The notes: generated by a model not told the origin, from the letters alone. A DNA stretch of 64,000 bases from Hansfordia pulvinata (GCA_006538405.1 BJKQ01000004.1:2790001-2854000), one strand, 5' to 3'. Counted from the first letter of the stretch, positions 10,306 to 22,308 are shown. Numbers and translations are program-made.

Positions 10306-12256
10306 ATGCGTCGCGTATCCCTTAGAGCCCTGCGCTCCACGTGCCAATGTGCTGCCCGCGGCTTTTCTAACCTGCGTGCCCCGGGTCCGCTCGCTCACCC
10401 CTTCACCATCTCCCTCGCACGACGACATCTCCGATCTCTGCCGCCCACGCCAACTTGCGCTCTCTATCCTCCTCCTCCTCCGTCCTCTCCAACACGACCA
10501 AGTCCCCCCGGAATGCTGTAAACCAGCCACGCCCCTCCATGTACGCCCGCCGCCTCTCCGTCGCCCTCGTCTCCGGCCTTGTTGGCTACGGGGCCTGGTA
10601 CTCCTACAGGGGCGACAGGGCGCCAGCCTCTCTCTCCAACTCCTTCTCCACAGCCACTGCGACCCATGCCGCTGCCAGCACCACGCCCACTCGCAACGTT
10701 CTTGTCGTCGGCGCCGATGAGCTTCACACCGGCACCATCGTCGGCGACGGCCCCATCTCCAAAAGCGCCGACGGTTCGGGCCGCAACGTCCTCGAGATGC
10801 TCACCCCCGAACAGGCCACCCAGAAGCTCCGTGAAAACGACTCCTCCTACTCGGTCAACCGTGGCCAGGGCGTCCTGCGATACGATGTCGTTCAGCTCGC
10901 CAGCAACAACCCGATAGAGGATGACCACGCCGAGAAGATTGTGGAGGTTTCCACTCCGGGCGCAACCGACAAGTCCCCCAACGACTGGATGTTCTGGGGC
11001 GTCTTTGATGGCCATGCGTAAGTGAACCCCCAGCAATCGCACTTTAAAATGCGAGCCATGGTTAACACTGCAACAGCGGCTGGACCACCTCGGCAACGCT
11101 TCGCCAGACTCTGATCAGCTTTGTGGCTCGCGAACTCAACACTACATACAAGGCCGCAAATACCCTCGGCAACGCCCCCTCTCCCGACGCCATTGATGCC
11201 TCCATGAAGGCAGGCTTCCTTCGTCTGGACCAAGAGATCGTCCACGAAAGTGTCGAGAAAGTCCTCAAGTCCAACTCGAAGCGTGTCGCAGCTGAGCTCC
11301 TGGGACCGGCGTTATCAGGGTCTTGTGCCCTCCTGTCATTCTACGACTCTGCTACGCAGACGTTGCGTGTGGCCTGCACCGGTGACTCCAGAGCCGTTCT
11401 CGGCCGTCGCAACAATTCTGGTAAATGGACTGCCACAGCGCTGTCGGAAGACCAGACCGGCAGCAGCCCCAAAGAGGCTGCCCGCTTGCGCAAGGCTCAC
11501 CCTGGCGAGGATCGCGTTGTTCACAATGGCCGCGTTCTGGGGGGACTGGAGCCGACTCGCGCCTTTGGAGACGCCAGCTACAAGTGGACGCGAGAGGTCT
11601 CCGACAGACTCCGGGCCTCGTTCTTCGGTCGCAGCTCGTCGCCTCATCTCAAGACGCCGCCTTACGTGACTGCGGAGCCCGTTGTCACTACCACAAAGGT
11701 TAACCCAGAGAGAGGCGACTTCATGGTCCTGGCCACCGACGGCCTGTGGGAGATGCTCACGAACGAGGAGGTTGTTGGTCTCGTTGGGAAATGGATTGAG
11801 AGCCAGACCACGCAGCAGTCCAGCTCGCAATTCGGCTCCTTCTGGTCCAAGATGTTTGGTGGCGACAAGAGCCTCCCCGTGGAGGCCGCCAAGGAGAGTG
11901 CTGTCGATGGCAACAAAACGCCAGTCCGCCAACGTCAATGGGGCATTTCCCCAGATGAGAAAGATCGATTCGTCGTCAAGGACAGCAATGTCGCCACCCA
12001 TCTCATTCGCAACGCTCTCGGTGGTAAAAACGAGGAGCAGGTCTGCGCTCTGTTGACTCTGGTTTCTCCATTCTCCAGACGCTACAGGTATGTATCAGAT
12101 TTGAGACGAAAGTCAACTTTCCCCCAGCTAACAGACCCTAGGGACGATCTAACGGTGCAAGTCATATTCTTCGGCAATGGCCAGAAGACTGGTGAGGTTG
12201 TGCTCAACAACGAGGCCTCTAGTCCTCGCCAGGCCGAGATCAAGCCCAAACTATAG
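10306..12256 (+). CDS. Mitochondrial PP2C-type protein phosphatase (Ptc5-like)
   Basis: The core exons are 10539-11017, 11077-12087 and 12142-12256 (534 residues from ATG 10539). Introns are 11018-11076 (GTAAGT..CAACAG) and 12088-12141 (GTATGT, GCTAAC, CCTAG). The second is 54 nt with no stop, so retention would only add 18 residues. All PP2C motifs are present: FWGVFDGHAG across intron 1, SGSCALLSFYD, CTGDSRAVLGRR, GGLEPTRAFGD, LATDGLWEMLTNEE and DDLTVQVIFFG; the Asp residues that bind the metal pair are intact. A hydrophobic segment (LSVALVSGLVGYGAW) near residue 10 is typical just after a mitochondrial presequence. An Arg-rich, acid-free presequence-like frame starts at ATG 10306 but is out of frame by one base, so I place the likely start there with a missing base between about 10390 and 10455. 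Yeast Ptc5 acts on pyruvate dehydrogenase. Confidence 0.85.
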
Positions 12257-13188
12257 GATATTTCTTCCATCGCATTTGCAATGTGCTGGAGCCTGGGTCT
12301 CACCGGCTATGTTTGGTTGGGGATATTCCACCTATATGACGAACAGAAACAACATCCCCCAGTGGCGCCGGATATCAGCAGAAGTACAGTCAGTATGTGA
12401 CGAAGCAGCTAGCTTCGCCATTGAAGAGGCACACGATCTGTTGGGATCACGCAACCCAAGATCCAATTCAGGTGCGTTTGACATAATAGAAGATTGGATC
12501 AATAGAGCGTGCGGAGATGAATAGTCGCACGCTTGGCCTTCTGAACGCTATCGTCGGGACCAAACGTTTGGGCGCCTGAGTGTGTCTTTCTCGAAAGGTA
12601 CACCTATTGTCTCGGGTCGAAGCAAAAGTGGTTGCTGATGGTGCGCAGCGAGACAGGTACAAGATTCCTTAAGATGAGGGGAAGTGGACAGGCACATTGT
12701 TACAGATAGTAGAATACCCAGCGAAAGATTTTGGCATTCAGAAACGATTGACATCTACATCCGATACGGCCAGTCTGTAAGCCTTGGTGAACCACTTCGG
12801 CACGATGGTGCACGCGATTCCGGGCAGCCTTCGGAGGGTTGCATGATCTCCGCACCGCCTCATTTGCCTCTGGGCGATTGATCATCGAGCCGTACGGGTC
12901 CCTTGATATCATTGGGCCCTGCCTTGGTGGCCGCATGAGAAGGTCCGCTATCAGGCTCTGGGCTGGCCACTCGTTCTGGCCGGTCATGCAGGCTGGAGCC
13001 GAGGCGCATTGGTAATCGCCCAGCCTGCCTTACTCCGCCCGCGGGCTGTGTCGTCTGTCGCCAGGCCTGAGAGGGGGGAAGTTGTTGCTGACGTTTCGTG
13101 GCAGCACTCATAATCACCACCCAGTCTTCCCTTCCATGGGCCACCATCGCTGTCGGCATCAACCACATCCCATTCCCTCATCAGAGCC
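12257..13188. other. Spacer downstream of PP2C gene
   Basis: It holds the 3' flank of the PP2C gene and the promoter of the STAND-like gene. An acidic open stretch at 12,360-12,524 was considered and not accepted as a gene. Confidence 0.5.
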
Positions 13189-15331
13189 ATGGACCCCGTC
13201 TCGCTGGCGGCTGGCGGCGCAGGGTTTCTGGCCCTCGCCATCCAGCTCGGCGACACGGCTCTGAAGCTGCGGAACCTCTACCACGACGCCCAGGACGTCC
13301 CACGACACATCGCCAGGCTCCTGACCATTCTCAAGAGGAACTAAAACACTCTTGACAATCTTGAGGAGCAAAGACGCCAACGCGGTGGCCATGATCCTCG
13401 CCTCGAGGACTTGGCCAGCGATTGCCAGCAATATGTCACCGAAGTTCGCGCCGTTGCCGATCAGCTGGATCGAACGCTCGCCAGGCTGACGCCGAGGCGG
13501 AAACTCATTTACAGCGCACTCAAGTCGCCGGAAGTCAAGGGCCTCCTGAACGAGCTGCAGGATATCCAACTGTACATACAGAGCGCCATGCTGGAGTCTC
13601 TCATGGTAGACGCCCGCAGCGACCGCCAGGAGACCAGCGCGGCGCTCTCCCAGATCAATCAGGCCGTGGGAGGTGTCCAATTGAGCTTGACCGCAATAGA
13701 AACGATCGCTTGCAACATCACGGCCGCCGTGGTCACCCTGCAGAGCGCGTCCGCGACCACGACCGGCCCCGAATCGCACTCTGCCCTGGCGCTTCAGTCC
13801 ACCGACCTGGACAATTCCAGCACACTTCCGACAACGAGTGGTTCGCTCGGCCACCCAACTGGGAACAAAAAGCGAAGACAGGAGCAGAAGGCGCGAATGC
13901 TTTTCAGGCTTCGAGTCACCCTGCCCTGGCTGTGTCGCACCGCCCTGGACTTCGCCGTCGCCAAGTCTACCGAGGGCTGGCAAGCCAATCTCCGACCGTA
14001 CACTGTCGTGTCGGGGGACTCGGCGATTTCTCGACACTGTCAGTGGGGAAACATCCAAGCGATTCAGGACTTGTTCGACCGAGGTCTGGCATCGCCTTAC
14101 GACGAGGTGGACATTGGTAGGGGGCTTCTTTATTTGGCACAGGTACAGTCTTTGTTGCCAATAAATAAAAGACTCGTCTTTGAGCTAACTACTGGCAGAT
14201 CGCAATCTACCGTCAAAGCTGGGGCACTGTAAAATACCTCCTGGGGTGTGTCTCTGGCCCTGGAGTATCTCAAATGTTGCAAGATCTCTTCAGGACTGCC
14301 CAGCGTTTGGTTAAAGATGAGAGTGTATGGGGATCCATTATTACCCACTCAGACTTTGACAGTGACCTATCCAACGGCAGGGGATGGATGTTCAACAATT
14401 ATACTCTTTCACCAACTGAAGGGCTAGAGATCTTGCTACGCGACCAACCGATCGACTATTGGTCCTGGCCCATTCAGAATAAGTGCGCTATTGTATCGCG
14501 AGTCTCTTACCCCTCCGCAGAGTACTTCTTACGTGTTGTTGGGCTAGAGCATTCGCCAGGTGCATTGGGAACGTTATTGTTCAATCACCACTTCTACAAA
14601 GAGACGTTCAATGTGCTCGACCTGGCACTCCTGCACTACGTCGGCAAGTCAGCAGCTGTTCAGTCTTCGTGGCTTGAGCTTTGCAAGATAGCGGTGCAGA
14701 ATGGAGCGCATCCGTGCGGTGGGTGCAAAGGAGATGGCGAAACCCCACTGAGAAGATGCCTGATCCGTTGCTACCGAGAGGGTCTGCAGGTCGGTCATGA
14801 TTTATTCAAGTCATGGGTGAGAATGGTGCATGATTCAGGCTGGGACCTGATGTCCTACGGCAAAGAAGAAGCGAGTGCAATTCGGCGTTATTCAACTCTT
14901 GCTGGACACTCGAATTCATTGATCCCTACCAGGATTACCTTCGGCCCGAGGCCAGAGGATTGGGAATTATTCGTTGCCGCTGGGAGAAGCGAAAAACTTA
15001 CCGGCTTCATAGAATGGCAGGAGCCTTCCATACTACACACCTTCCAGATGTCATCAAATGGTATCCAACGGGCTGGGAGAAGCTTGAGGGGTCTTGGAGA
15101 CTTGAGAAGACCGTTGACTGGATCGGCGAGGAGGTAAATCTGAAGGATCTTGTGGAACAGGAATTGGAGGACGAAAGCCCAGTCTTCTCACCCCTCGGCG
15201 TTCCTGCCTCTGACGATGACGGCAGATATCATTACATGCCGCGGGTGTTTCACCGGCCGGGGCGTGTACGGAGGACCCAGAGCCTGCCCATCATCTCGCG
15301 GCCTGGACGCAGAGTGGTACTGGTGATATAA
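13189..15331 (+). pseudogene. STAND/NLR-type N-terminal domain protein, interrupted
   Basis: The frame opens at ATG 13189 with MDPVSLAAGGAGFLALAIQL and continues GDTALKLRNLYHDAQDVPRH, the typical fungal N-terminal helical domain of STAND/NLR-like and related orphan proteins. It meets TAA at 13342-13344 and then continues in the same frame with a long helical region (NTLDNLEEQRRQRG..., about residues 53-190). A clean intron lies at 14143-14198 (GTACAG, GCTAAC, GGCAG), joining LYLAQ to IAIYRQSWGTVKYLLG, an ankyrin-like segment. A second break follows at about 14962, where a one-base loss in a G run moves the frame from ITFGPRPEDW to the continuing frame that ends at TAA after 15328. No NTPase P-loop is visible. 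Such genes take part in heterokaryon incompatibility or innate recognition, or decay quickly. The frameshift may be a sequencing error; the TAA is not explained that way. Confidence 0.62.
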
Positions 15332-15595
15332 ACAAAGCCGTGGCACTGAAACGAGGTGGCCATCGCGCAGCGGTGTGTCAACCTCACCAAAATGTTCAAT
15401 GTATCTATGATTATACCGCCTTGTTATTTCGACTGTCCATCATCGTCTCAGCAATTGGGCAGGGCAAAGGCAAAGTAAGGTGAGCACAATTCTCCTTTCA
15501 ACTCGCCCAGGCGCGCATTCGTAGGTGGTCAAAGGTCACAGGCTTCAACGCTGTTCAACTGCGGACCACTACACCATGATTCCAAGCGCCCTGCC

Positions 15596-16170
15596 CTACG
15601 ACTTGGGCTCCTGTGGATACTTCCTGTGAAGCTGTATGACCTCCTCTTGCATTCTTCCAAGGCGCCCAGGTAGCTCAGCCCTCGCAGACAGTCCCGAGCC
15701 CCAGGCTGACGATGACGGCACGGCACGATCCGAGCCGAGAACCTGCTCAAATGGCCTGCGGAGCCAACTGTACGCGCCGATGTAGCCAGCGAAATGCTTC
15801 GCATCCCACACACTGAGCGCATACAGCTCGCCGTCAGACCGGGAGACGATGCTGTCGACCCAGTCCTTCGCAAAACGGGGATCGCCGCCTCCTTTGAGGG
15901 ACCAGGCCTGCTTCCTCAGCTTGACGTTAGTCACGGGGTCGTCCCCCTTACCTCGGCAGGATTTCTTGTCGAGTCTTGGGGTCTCAAGTCAGCAGCTGGC
16001 GCACGACTCTGCAGGGAGAATGAGGCTTTTTCTACTTACTCGTGCTTGCCGCCCCCCGCGTTCCGATAGCAGGCCAGATTCTCTCGAACCTGGCTGAAGA
16101 CAGATGTCCAATAACGTCGACTGCGCCCTTCCCCGTCGATCGATGCACCATAGGCGCGTGGGAGGCTATA
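15596..16170 (-). CDS. Small orphan protein, 5' end unresolved
   Basis: I do not recognise it. The last exon 15596-15914 joins an upstream exon ending at 16040 through intron 15915-16039 (125 nt, GTAAGT donor, GACTAAC branch, CTGAG acceptor), giving ...NAGGGKHE/KQAWSLKGGG. The C-terminal half is Trp/Tyr-rich (FAKDWVDSIVSRSDGELYAL, then WDAKHFAGYIGAYSW). The upstream exon is open to 16170, where a TAG precedes it; no in-frame ATG is found, so at least one further 5' exon or a signal-peptide exon is missing from my model. The codon usage and composition look coding. It lies next to another small orphan gene on the same strand. Confidence 0.45.
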
Positions 16171-16854
16171 CTAGGTAGGTAGGCATTGATGGTCCCAAAG
16201 AGGCAAAAACCAGTGGGCAGTGCCATGGAAGCATGTCCAAGGCCGGCCTTGCAAAGCCGCGGCCAGACGGCTGTCCATAGCGACTGGTGCCCCCCCAAGA
16301 ATGAATGTGCTCTCCTACCCACGCACAACCTAGACCCATGGCGAGTGCATCTCCATATCTGCTCGACACAAAGTTCCAAGGTCGGCCCATGGAGGGCCCT
16401 GGAGCTCGTGACCGGGCACGATGTGACACCGCCAGGCGCCGGGGATCCTTTCTTGGCGTTCGCGGTGGACTATCGCGGCCCCTTGGTATGATGGGAAGTC
16501 CTTGGCCTGTTATTCTTACACATGTCGCATGGCAGAAGTACGTATGCGCCTCGATATGGAGTGGGCTGGGGCCACGAGCCACGAGTATGAAGTCGAATAG
16601 AGTGACTACATACTTAACCTAAGTGCCAGTTTAGCCGGTGGTCGTCAGGACTCAGAACCACCGAACAAGAATGTTTCTGTGGCCTCATAACCTGCCCAGC
16701 CCTGAGCTGGTGCGCCGAGCCCAGCCCTCCTTCCCTGTCTTCTCTGTGATGGCTTCTCCTCAAGCGGCATCGCCGCTGCCGCCCTTCCTCCCTGGTTTAA
16801 TTTTCCTGATCATCCCACTAAGCCAACCCGACCCGTCGCGGCGTCTGTGTCTTC
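16171..16854. other. Spacer between two small minus-strand genes
   Basis: No confident gene. The 5' exon of the neighbouring orphan gene may lie at its left end, near the short CTAGGTAGGTAGG run at about 16171-16183. Confidence 0.4.
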
Positions 16855-17400
16855 TCAAGTTAATTGCCACCAGACTGCGTAATTGTACCAGTCATAGATC
16901 CAGTTTATTCTGTCCACGCCGGGGTAATCGTACTCGCCGCCTTGGTCGTAGAACGAAAATTTCTCATCCTTGTCGAGGGACCAGGACTTGGCCAACTGCC
17001 CCGACCTCTCGCCGCCATAAATCAGGGCGGCTCTGCCGTGTAGCTTCGGGGCCTTGAAGTCACGCCTCTCTCCCGACTCTGTGATCGCATAGGTCTGTGC
17101 CTCCATCGCCTTGTTCCATGCGTCCGCGTCTTGGGACTCCTCGAAAAAGAGGGCCATGTCCAGCTCCCCCAACCCGTGGAGGGCCATCCTCTTCCGACCT
17201 TGTTTTGGATCGACTCCTGGCATCCCTGTGATGTCGGTCACTTTCCAGGGTTTCAGCTTCCCTCCAGCTTCGGGCGTTTCCGTGTCGGGCTTGGTGATGA
17301 CCAGAGTTTTGCTGCGCAAAAACCCCGCATCCACCGCCGTGGATAGAAGACACGCGATGGCCAGGGCTCGGCCGAGGGGGGCCGTGATGGAGAGAAGCAT
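16855..17400 (-). CDS. Small secreted orphan protein
   Basis: A single-exon gene of 181 residues. The N-terminus (LGRALAIACLLSTAVDAG) is a signal peptide with an Ala-Gly type cleavage region. The mature protein has no cysteine, is rich in aromatic residues near the C-terminus (WIYDWYNYAVWWQLT) and ends there. Motifs such as WKVTDITGMPGVDPKQGRKR and MALFFEESQDADAW look conserved, but I cannot name a family. It is followed downstream by the orphan gene at 15.6-16.2 kb on the same strand. Small size, secretion and lack of a recognised domain make it an effector candidate; function is unknown. Confidence 0.68.
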   Translation of the reverse strand: MLLSITAPLGRALAIACLLSTAVDAGFLRSKTLVITKPDTETPEAGGKLKPWKVTDITGMPGVDPKQGRKRMALHGLGELDMALFFEESQDADAWNKAMEAQTYAITESGERRDFKAPKLHGRAALIYGGERSGQLAKSWSLDKDEKFSFYDQGGEYDYPGVDRINWIYDWYNYAVWWQLT

Positions 17401-19286
17401 GGCGGTCGCTTGCTGTGAGACGTGGGGGTAAGAAATGAGATGGGGGATGTGTGCTGGTTCTCAGCCTCAAGGCCAGAAAATCCTCGGTGGCTCGCGGCGT
17501 ATTGGGGGTTCTTATAATTCCCATTCTCGGCGCAGACGGGCGTGGGACGGCGGCGGCGAACGCCGATCGCTTCTCTCAGCTACCTTTTGACAATCTTCGT
17601 TCGTTCTGGTGTGCGCGGCCCGGGCCCTGTAGCTGAGCATGGCGCGAGGGCGAGTAATCCCATCAGAGCCCGAGGCGGCCAGTGAAGGCGGCCAGTGGGG
17701 GAGAATGACCGCTTCACACTTGGTCGACTAATTCCAAAGAGCAAGAATACCATGTTTTATCGCGCCACTGCTGGAGATCCGGAGCCACCACCAGTAAGAT
17801 AGCCAACGGATATTTGACTAAGTAGCGGCACAGCAGTTCCCACGCGCGGCGCGAATTCCATATTGCGGATTCGACTCCATACCCCGGAAACGGAAACTCA
17901 GCCTATTCCAGGCCGCCCCTCTTGCTGCTTCTCATTCGACCAAATAATGGGAGTTGACCACCTGGCCAGCGCCATGTTCAATTTTTCAGCGCCGGAAAAA
18001 CAGTAATGGTGGCGGCGCGGTGGTGGTGGTGCATGTCAGTGAGTCTCAAGAAGCCCAGGACTTGGAAGTTGGCCATGGTTTAGCCCAATGCAGCCAAAAA
18101 GGGTGATTGACGTCGGGATAAGACGATCGATGCAACCACTCAGACGCGGCAAAGGCTTGCCGAAATGCCGAGGCAGCTCCTTTCCAATAGAAGGGCTCAA
18201 GGTCTCCTTGATGACTATGGCGGTAATGTTTTGTAATAAATCAGTCGACCGAGAATGGGGCGGTGCTGAGAAAGACCCCAGTTGCCACGCACCAGCCGCC
18301 GTTCGCCACCGCGAGGCAAATTGGGCGTTGTTTACGAGTCAAAAGACTCGCACAGGAACAACACTTCGTTCCCATTGACTTGTCCCCCGATTGAGTATCG
18401 GTTCGCTGTGGTTTAGCTTTAGTAGGGGAGGGGAGGCCAGCACCAAGCGAGTAGCATGAACATGACCATGCGAAAATGACAGGATCTAGACCGGGTAAAG
18501 GCTTGAATTCACTGATCCGGTTCCTGTGCAGACTCGGCCCGTGTAACAGACTCAAGGTGACAGTCACAATCTCCGCGCGGGGCCCATTGGATGCGCCGCT
18601 TCGTAGTGCCACTCGAGAACAACTTGATTCGTCAAGCTCTAACTTTGTAGTGAGTAAATTTGACAAAGGAAATAGATAGAAGGGAGTGTATAAGGTGAGC
18701 CAGCCACAACACGCCATCTTCGCATCTTCTCCATTTTGTCTATCGCAGGAATGTGGGAACGTCGAGTCCCCATTCCTCTCCACCCCTTCCACCTGGTCTG
18801 TAAATTGTAGTAGTACACCAGTGTCATTAAAGCGTTGCATGTCGTTCATCGTTTCGTCCGTCGTCATCCGGCCGTCCCTAGAAATGATGGGGATTCCGGT
18901 TGGGAAAGAAAAAGGGAAAATAAATCAAAAATGGAGCCGACTCCAAAACCAATGCACTGTTGGCTGCCACGTTTCGCCCTGGCCAGCTTGACAAGATGGA
19001 CTCTTGAGGATATTGTTTCAAGGTCCATGCGACGAGAGAGGATCCAATTGGAAAATCGCTTCGTCTGGTCATAGTGAGCAGACCCTGGTATCAGTCCAGA
19101 CTCCGAGAATTGTCCTTGAAACCCAAAACTGGTGGTACAGATAACAACCGAGATCTTCATGCTCGTGACTCGTTCCAGTCGTATCTGCAGGCCGGGGAGA
19201 GTATGCTTCCTGTTGACTCCCATCGTGCAGTCGTCTTCCGAGGGAAGATTTTCGGATTTGGCGCAGTGTGAATCGTGAAATAGTGC
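17401..19286. other. Spacer, no supported gene
   Basis: It holds the promoter of the small secreted gene and the 3' flank of byr4. A 208-codon minus-strand open frame (18241-18867) was judged a chance frame: no signal, no domain, irregular composition. Confidence 0.5.
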
Positions 19287-22200
19287 TCAGGCACCGTTGA
19301 CGATATTCCGTATCGCCCAACGCCATGTCTCGCGGTCGCGATGCGCCGCTCCGACCCATTTTTCGCACTTCTTGCGCCAGCGTTCTTCCTCCTCATGCTG
19401 CCGCCTGATAAACTCGGGCCCAACATCAAACTCTTCTCCAACAAGCCACTCGTCTTTGATGTCGCTGACGCGGCCTCGCCCGCCCTCCTTGGAGTCCATA
19501 TCCTTGTCCTCGAGGTCAGGGATATCCTTAAAAGGGTCGTCGTCGTCGTCGTCATCCAGCACATTCAACGATTCCATGGGGTCATGGGGGTTCGGGGTCG
19601 GTGTGCCGGCATCGACCTTCAACCAACACATGTTTTGGGGGTCGAACACCATGTCGCCGATTCTCTTAGTCCCTTTGCTGCTGCCCATGTCTTTGATAAG
19701 GACAGGACCTGGTGTTGACCCCTCCCTGTCGCGAGCCATGTGCTGAGGCAGAGCTGTCGTCGAAGGGGATTGAACAGGTGGGTTGAAGAGATTCAGGGCG
19801 TTTTCATTGCCTTCCCAGCGATACGTTGCCGGGTTGTATGTCATCCCGTTGACAACTGGGTACGTCAGCAGAGACACGGCATGCATGAAGGCAGGGTTTG
19901 AACATACTCTTAGATTCCTTTGAAGCCGTCAGGTTCGTGATTAGGTGCGGCTTCTGTTGTGGGGGTTTCCGGGTCTTCTTCTGCCTGATGGAATTCTGCG
20001 ACAGATTGGGATTCTGGGTCCGTGTTGAAAGCTGCGCCACGCGCTGGGTGGTGAGGGGGGTCAGAGGGCCCGATTGGGGTGCTCTCTGTGCCAAGCTCGC
20101 TTCTCTTGCCAACCGGCTCGAGGTGGTGTCGCGAGCAAAGTGTGGCAGTTGGTCCGCCCTGGCTGGCGAGTGAGGCGAGACAGGGCTGGGCGAGCCGCGG
20201 TCAGGCAGAACGTTCTGGTATATCTTGTTGCGAATGTTTGTTCTGTTTCCGCTGCCGCTGGCTTGTTTCGTGTATCGCGACTCGGTCTGAGCAGAAGTGG
20301 GCAAGTCATCAAACGCATCCAGCTCGTGGCCGTCGCCAAACTGCCGCAGCCGCCGGGGCTTGTTGACCTGCTGCCATACGGGTTCTGCCGACATCTTCTC
20401 CTTTTGCTGTCTCCTGGGGCTAGGCGACCGCATGGCTGAGCGCGAAAAGGTCCGGGATAGTGGTCGCAGATCCGGCCCTTGGTCAGCTTCATTGCGCTTA
20501 AAGGTCCGGCTGTTTCTGGAATTGAGGCTCTGCGGCTGCGCAGGCCCTCCAGATCCGGATGGCGCCAGATTTCTCCTGGCTTGAGCCGCGCTTCCTTCAT
20601 AAGCCGGGCCTGGGCGACTTCTGTCGACAGGGGTTTTGGGGCGCAACAGAGACAGAGGTCGGCCGGACTCGGTCCGCGAGGGTGGTCTGTCAGGCCGTGA
20701 TACTGGAGGCTTGGCGGGAGACTGGCCAGGGCGCATAGCCGGCAGAGACCGCTTCAGCCTCAGGAGCTGTGCCGAAGTCGTGGCAGATGGCTCGGTACGC
20801 AGTGCGCCCGTTGAATTTTTGTTACCCAGCTCTCGCCTTCGCGGTGTTGACGGATGCGGCGCAGGAGATGGTGTCGATGGGCCCTGAACACTCGACACGG
20901 AGGACTGTGCGGAATGGCTCACTCGGGACTGAGTACGGCGGATCGTCCGAGAGATAATGGGGCCACCACTTTCAGATACAGGCTCCAACGAAGGCTGAGT
21001 GTGGCTGCGTTCATGACCAGCCATGGGGCGTGGAAGTCGTGATGGTGGAGAAGTGGTCGGCTTGTTCGTGAAGGTGATTGAAACGGCCGTCTTGGGCCTG
21101 ATGGGACTGGCGGGGCGAGCTTCTTTGACTTTGACATTTCTGTGTAATGTTGCCTTGGAGGAGCCAAACATTTCGCCCTCCCCGACCTCTAGGCCAGAAA
21201 GGAAGTCCTCCTGGTCGCTGGCAGGCCCTTGAGCCAGTGCCGGTGCCGGCGAGCTCTGGTGGTTGTCGCTGATACGTCTCTCGGGAGACCGACTCAGCTT
21301 GCGACGCTTCAGCCGCTCCCCGAGGTCCAACGGCCCAAGAGGGAGTTCAAGGCCGTCCAGATTTTCGTCCTCGCTCTCCGCCGTTAGAGAGCTGGCAATA
21401 CTAGGGCTCATGGCTGAAACCGACGAGCTGCGGTTGGAGAATGCGTCTCGCCGGGTACCGCCAAACCTGGTACCCAGACTGCCCTCACCCCAGTCGAAAT
21501 CATCACTTGGGGGAAGTGAAGGCGCCTTGGGTATATCTTTGCGCCTGCTCAACCTCAACTGTCCGTCGTTTGGCAACTCAAGATCCATTTCAAAGTCGTC
21601 ATCTTCTTTCTTATGCGGAGTCGGCGGAGTGATTAGAGATACTGGGCGTTGCTGGGAGCGTACTTTGGGTGGTTTTAGCGTGGCGATGCCGCTTCCGAAA
21701 ACATCGTCATTGTCCTCATCGGCGTCCCGGAAATTTTCCAGGTTGATTGGTGCTCCCAATGCTGGTTTGGTAGGGTTTTGAACAGGAGCTGGAATGACTA
21801 GAGGCTGGAGAGCTTTGGCTGGACTCGGGCTCGCTGAGCTGCCACTGACTTGGCGGATAGCTTCGGGGAATTGTGAACTATCCTGGGGCTTGATGCGCAA
21901 AGCATGGCCAGGTTCAGGGAGTTCCATATCGTCGCCCCAGTCCTCCTGAAATATTTTCTTAATTTTGCGGCCGCCCAGTCGTTTGATTGTGCCACCCATC
22001 AAGGCAGATGGGGGCACGTTTGTGGGGATTGGGATTCCTGCATGTGTGGCTGCAGCGATGGCGTCCAAAGTGGACTTTTCGTCGGCGGCGGGTAAATGTA
22101 CGTGTCTCTCCTCCTGTCCTGGGAGGGATTCACGATCAGATCGTAGAGAAGAGCGGCTGTCGCGGCGACTGGAGGGGTTTTGGGCGGCATGGCTTGATGT

Positions 22201-22308
22201 GCTCCAGCGAGAGAGGTCATCATTGTTGTCGATCATGAAGTCGTCATCGTCCCAGTTTTCGACCTCATCCTCGACCGGCGGCCGCGGCTTGAGGCGCAAA
22301 GTGGCCAT
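19287..22308 (-). CDS. byr4: Byr4/Bfa1 homologue, GAP subunit for the septation/mitotic exit GTPase
   Basis: Two exons (19908-22308 and 19287-19855) encode 989 residues. Intron 19856-19907 has GTATGT, a GCTGAC branch and CCCAG, joining NLTASKESK to IVNGMTYNP. The N-terminus has the conserved acidic ENWDDDDF (about residues 17-24) and, near residue 115, KIKKIFQEDWGDDMELP. The middle is long, Ser/Pro/Arg-rich and disordered. The C-terminus has the diagnostic block KPHLITNL...VNGMTYNPATYRWEGNENAL, then MVFDPQNMCWLK and an acidic/Trp-rich end (HRDRETWRWAI). This layout is that of Byr4 (S. pombe) and Bfa1 (budding yeast), which with Cdc16/Bub2 forms the two-part GAP for Spg1/Tem1 at the spindle pole body and restrains the septation initiation network. 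Its many Ser-Pro sites suit cell-cycle kinase control. Confidence 0.92.

Noticed and set aside
3081..13344. Correction of the two TAA stops by A-to-I mRNA editing, known for TAG codons in Sordariomycete sexual stages
   Set aside because: TAA would need two edits to become a sense codon (TGG), and nothing in the sequence favours editing over mutation or a different start.
15933..16008. Extra 57-nt exon with an in-frame TGA in the orphan gene at 15.6-16.2 kb, suggesting a pseudogene
   Set aside because: It would need flanking introns of only 31 and 37 nt. A single 125-nt intron with good signals removes the whole stretch and keeps the frame.
18241..18867. 208-codon minus-strand open frame downstream of byr4
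   Set aside because: No domain, no signal, irregular composition, poor context; no splice partner found.
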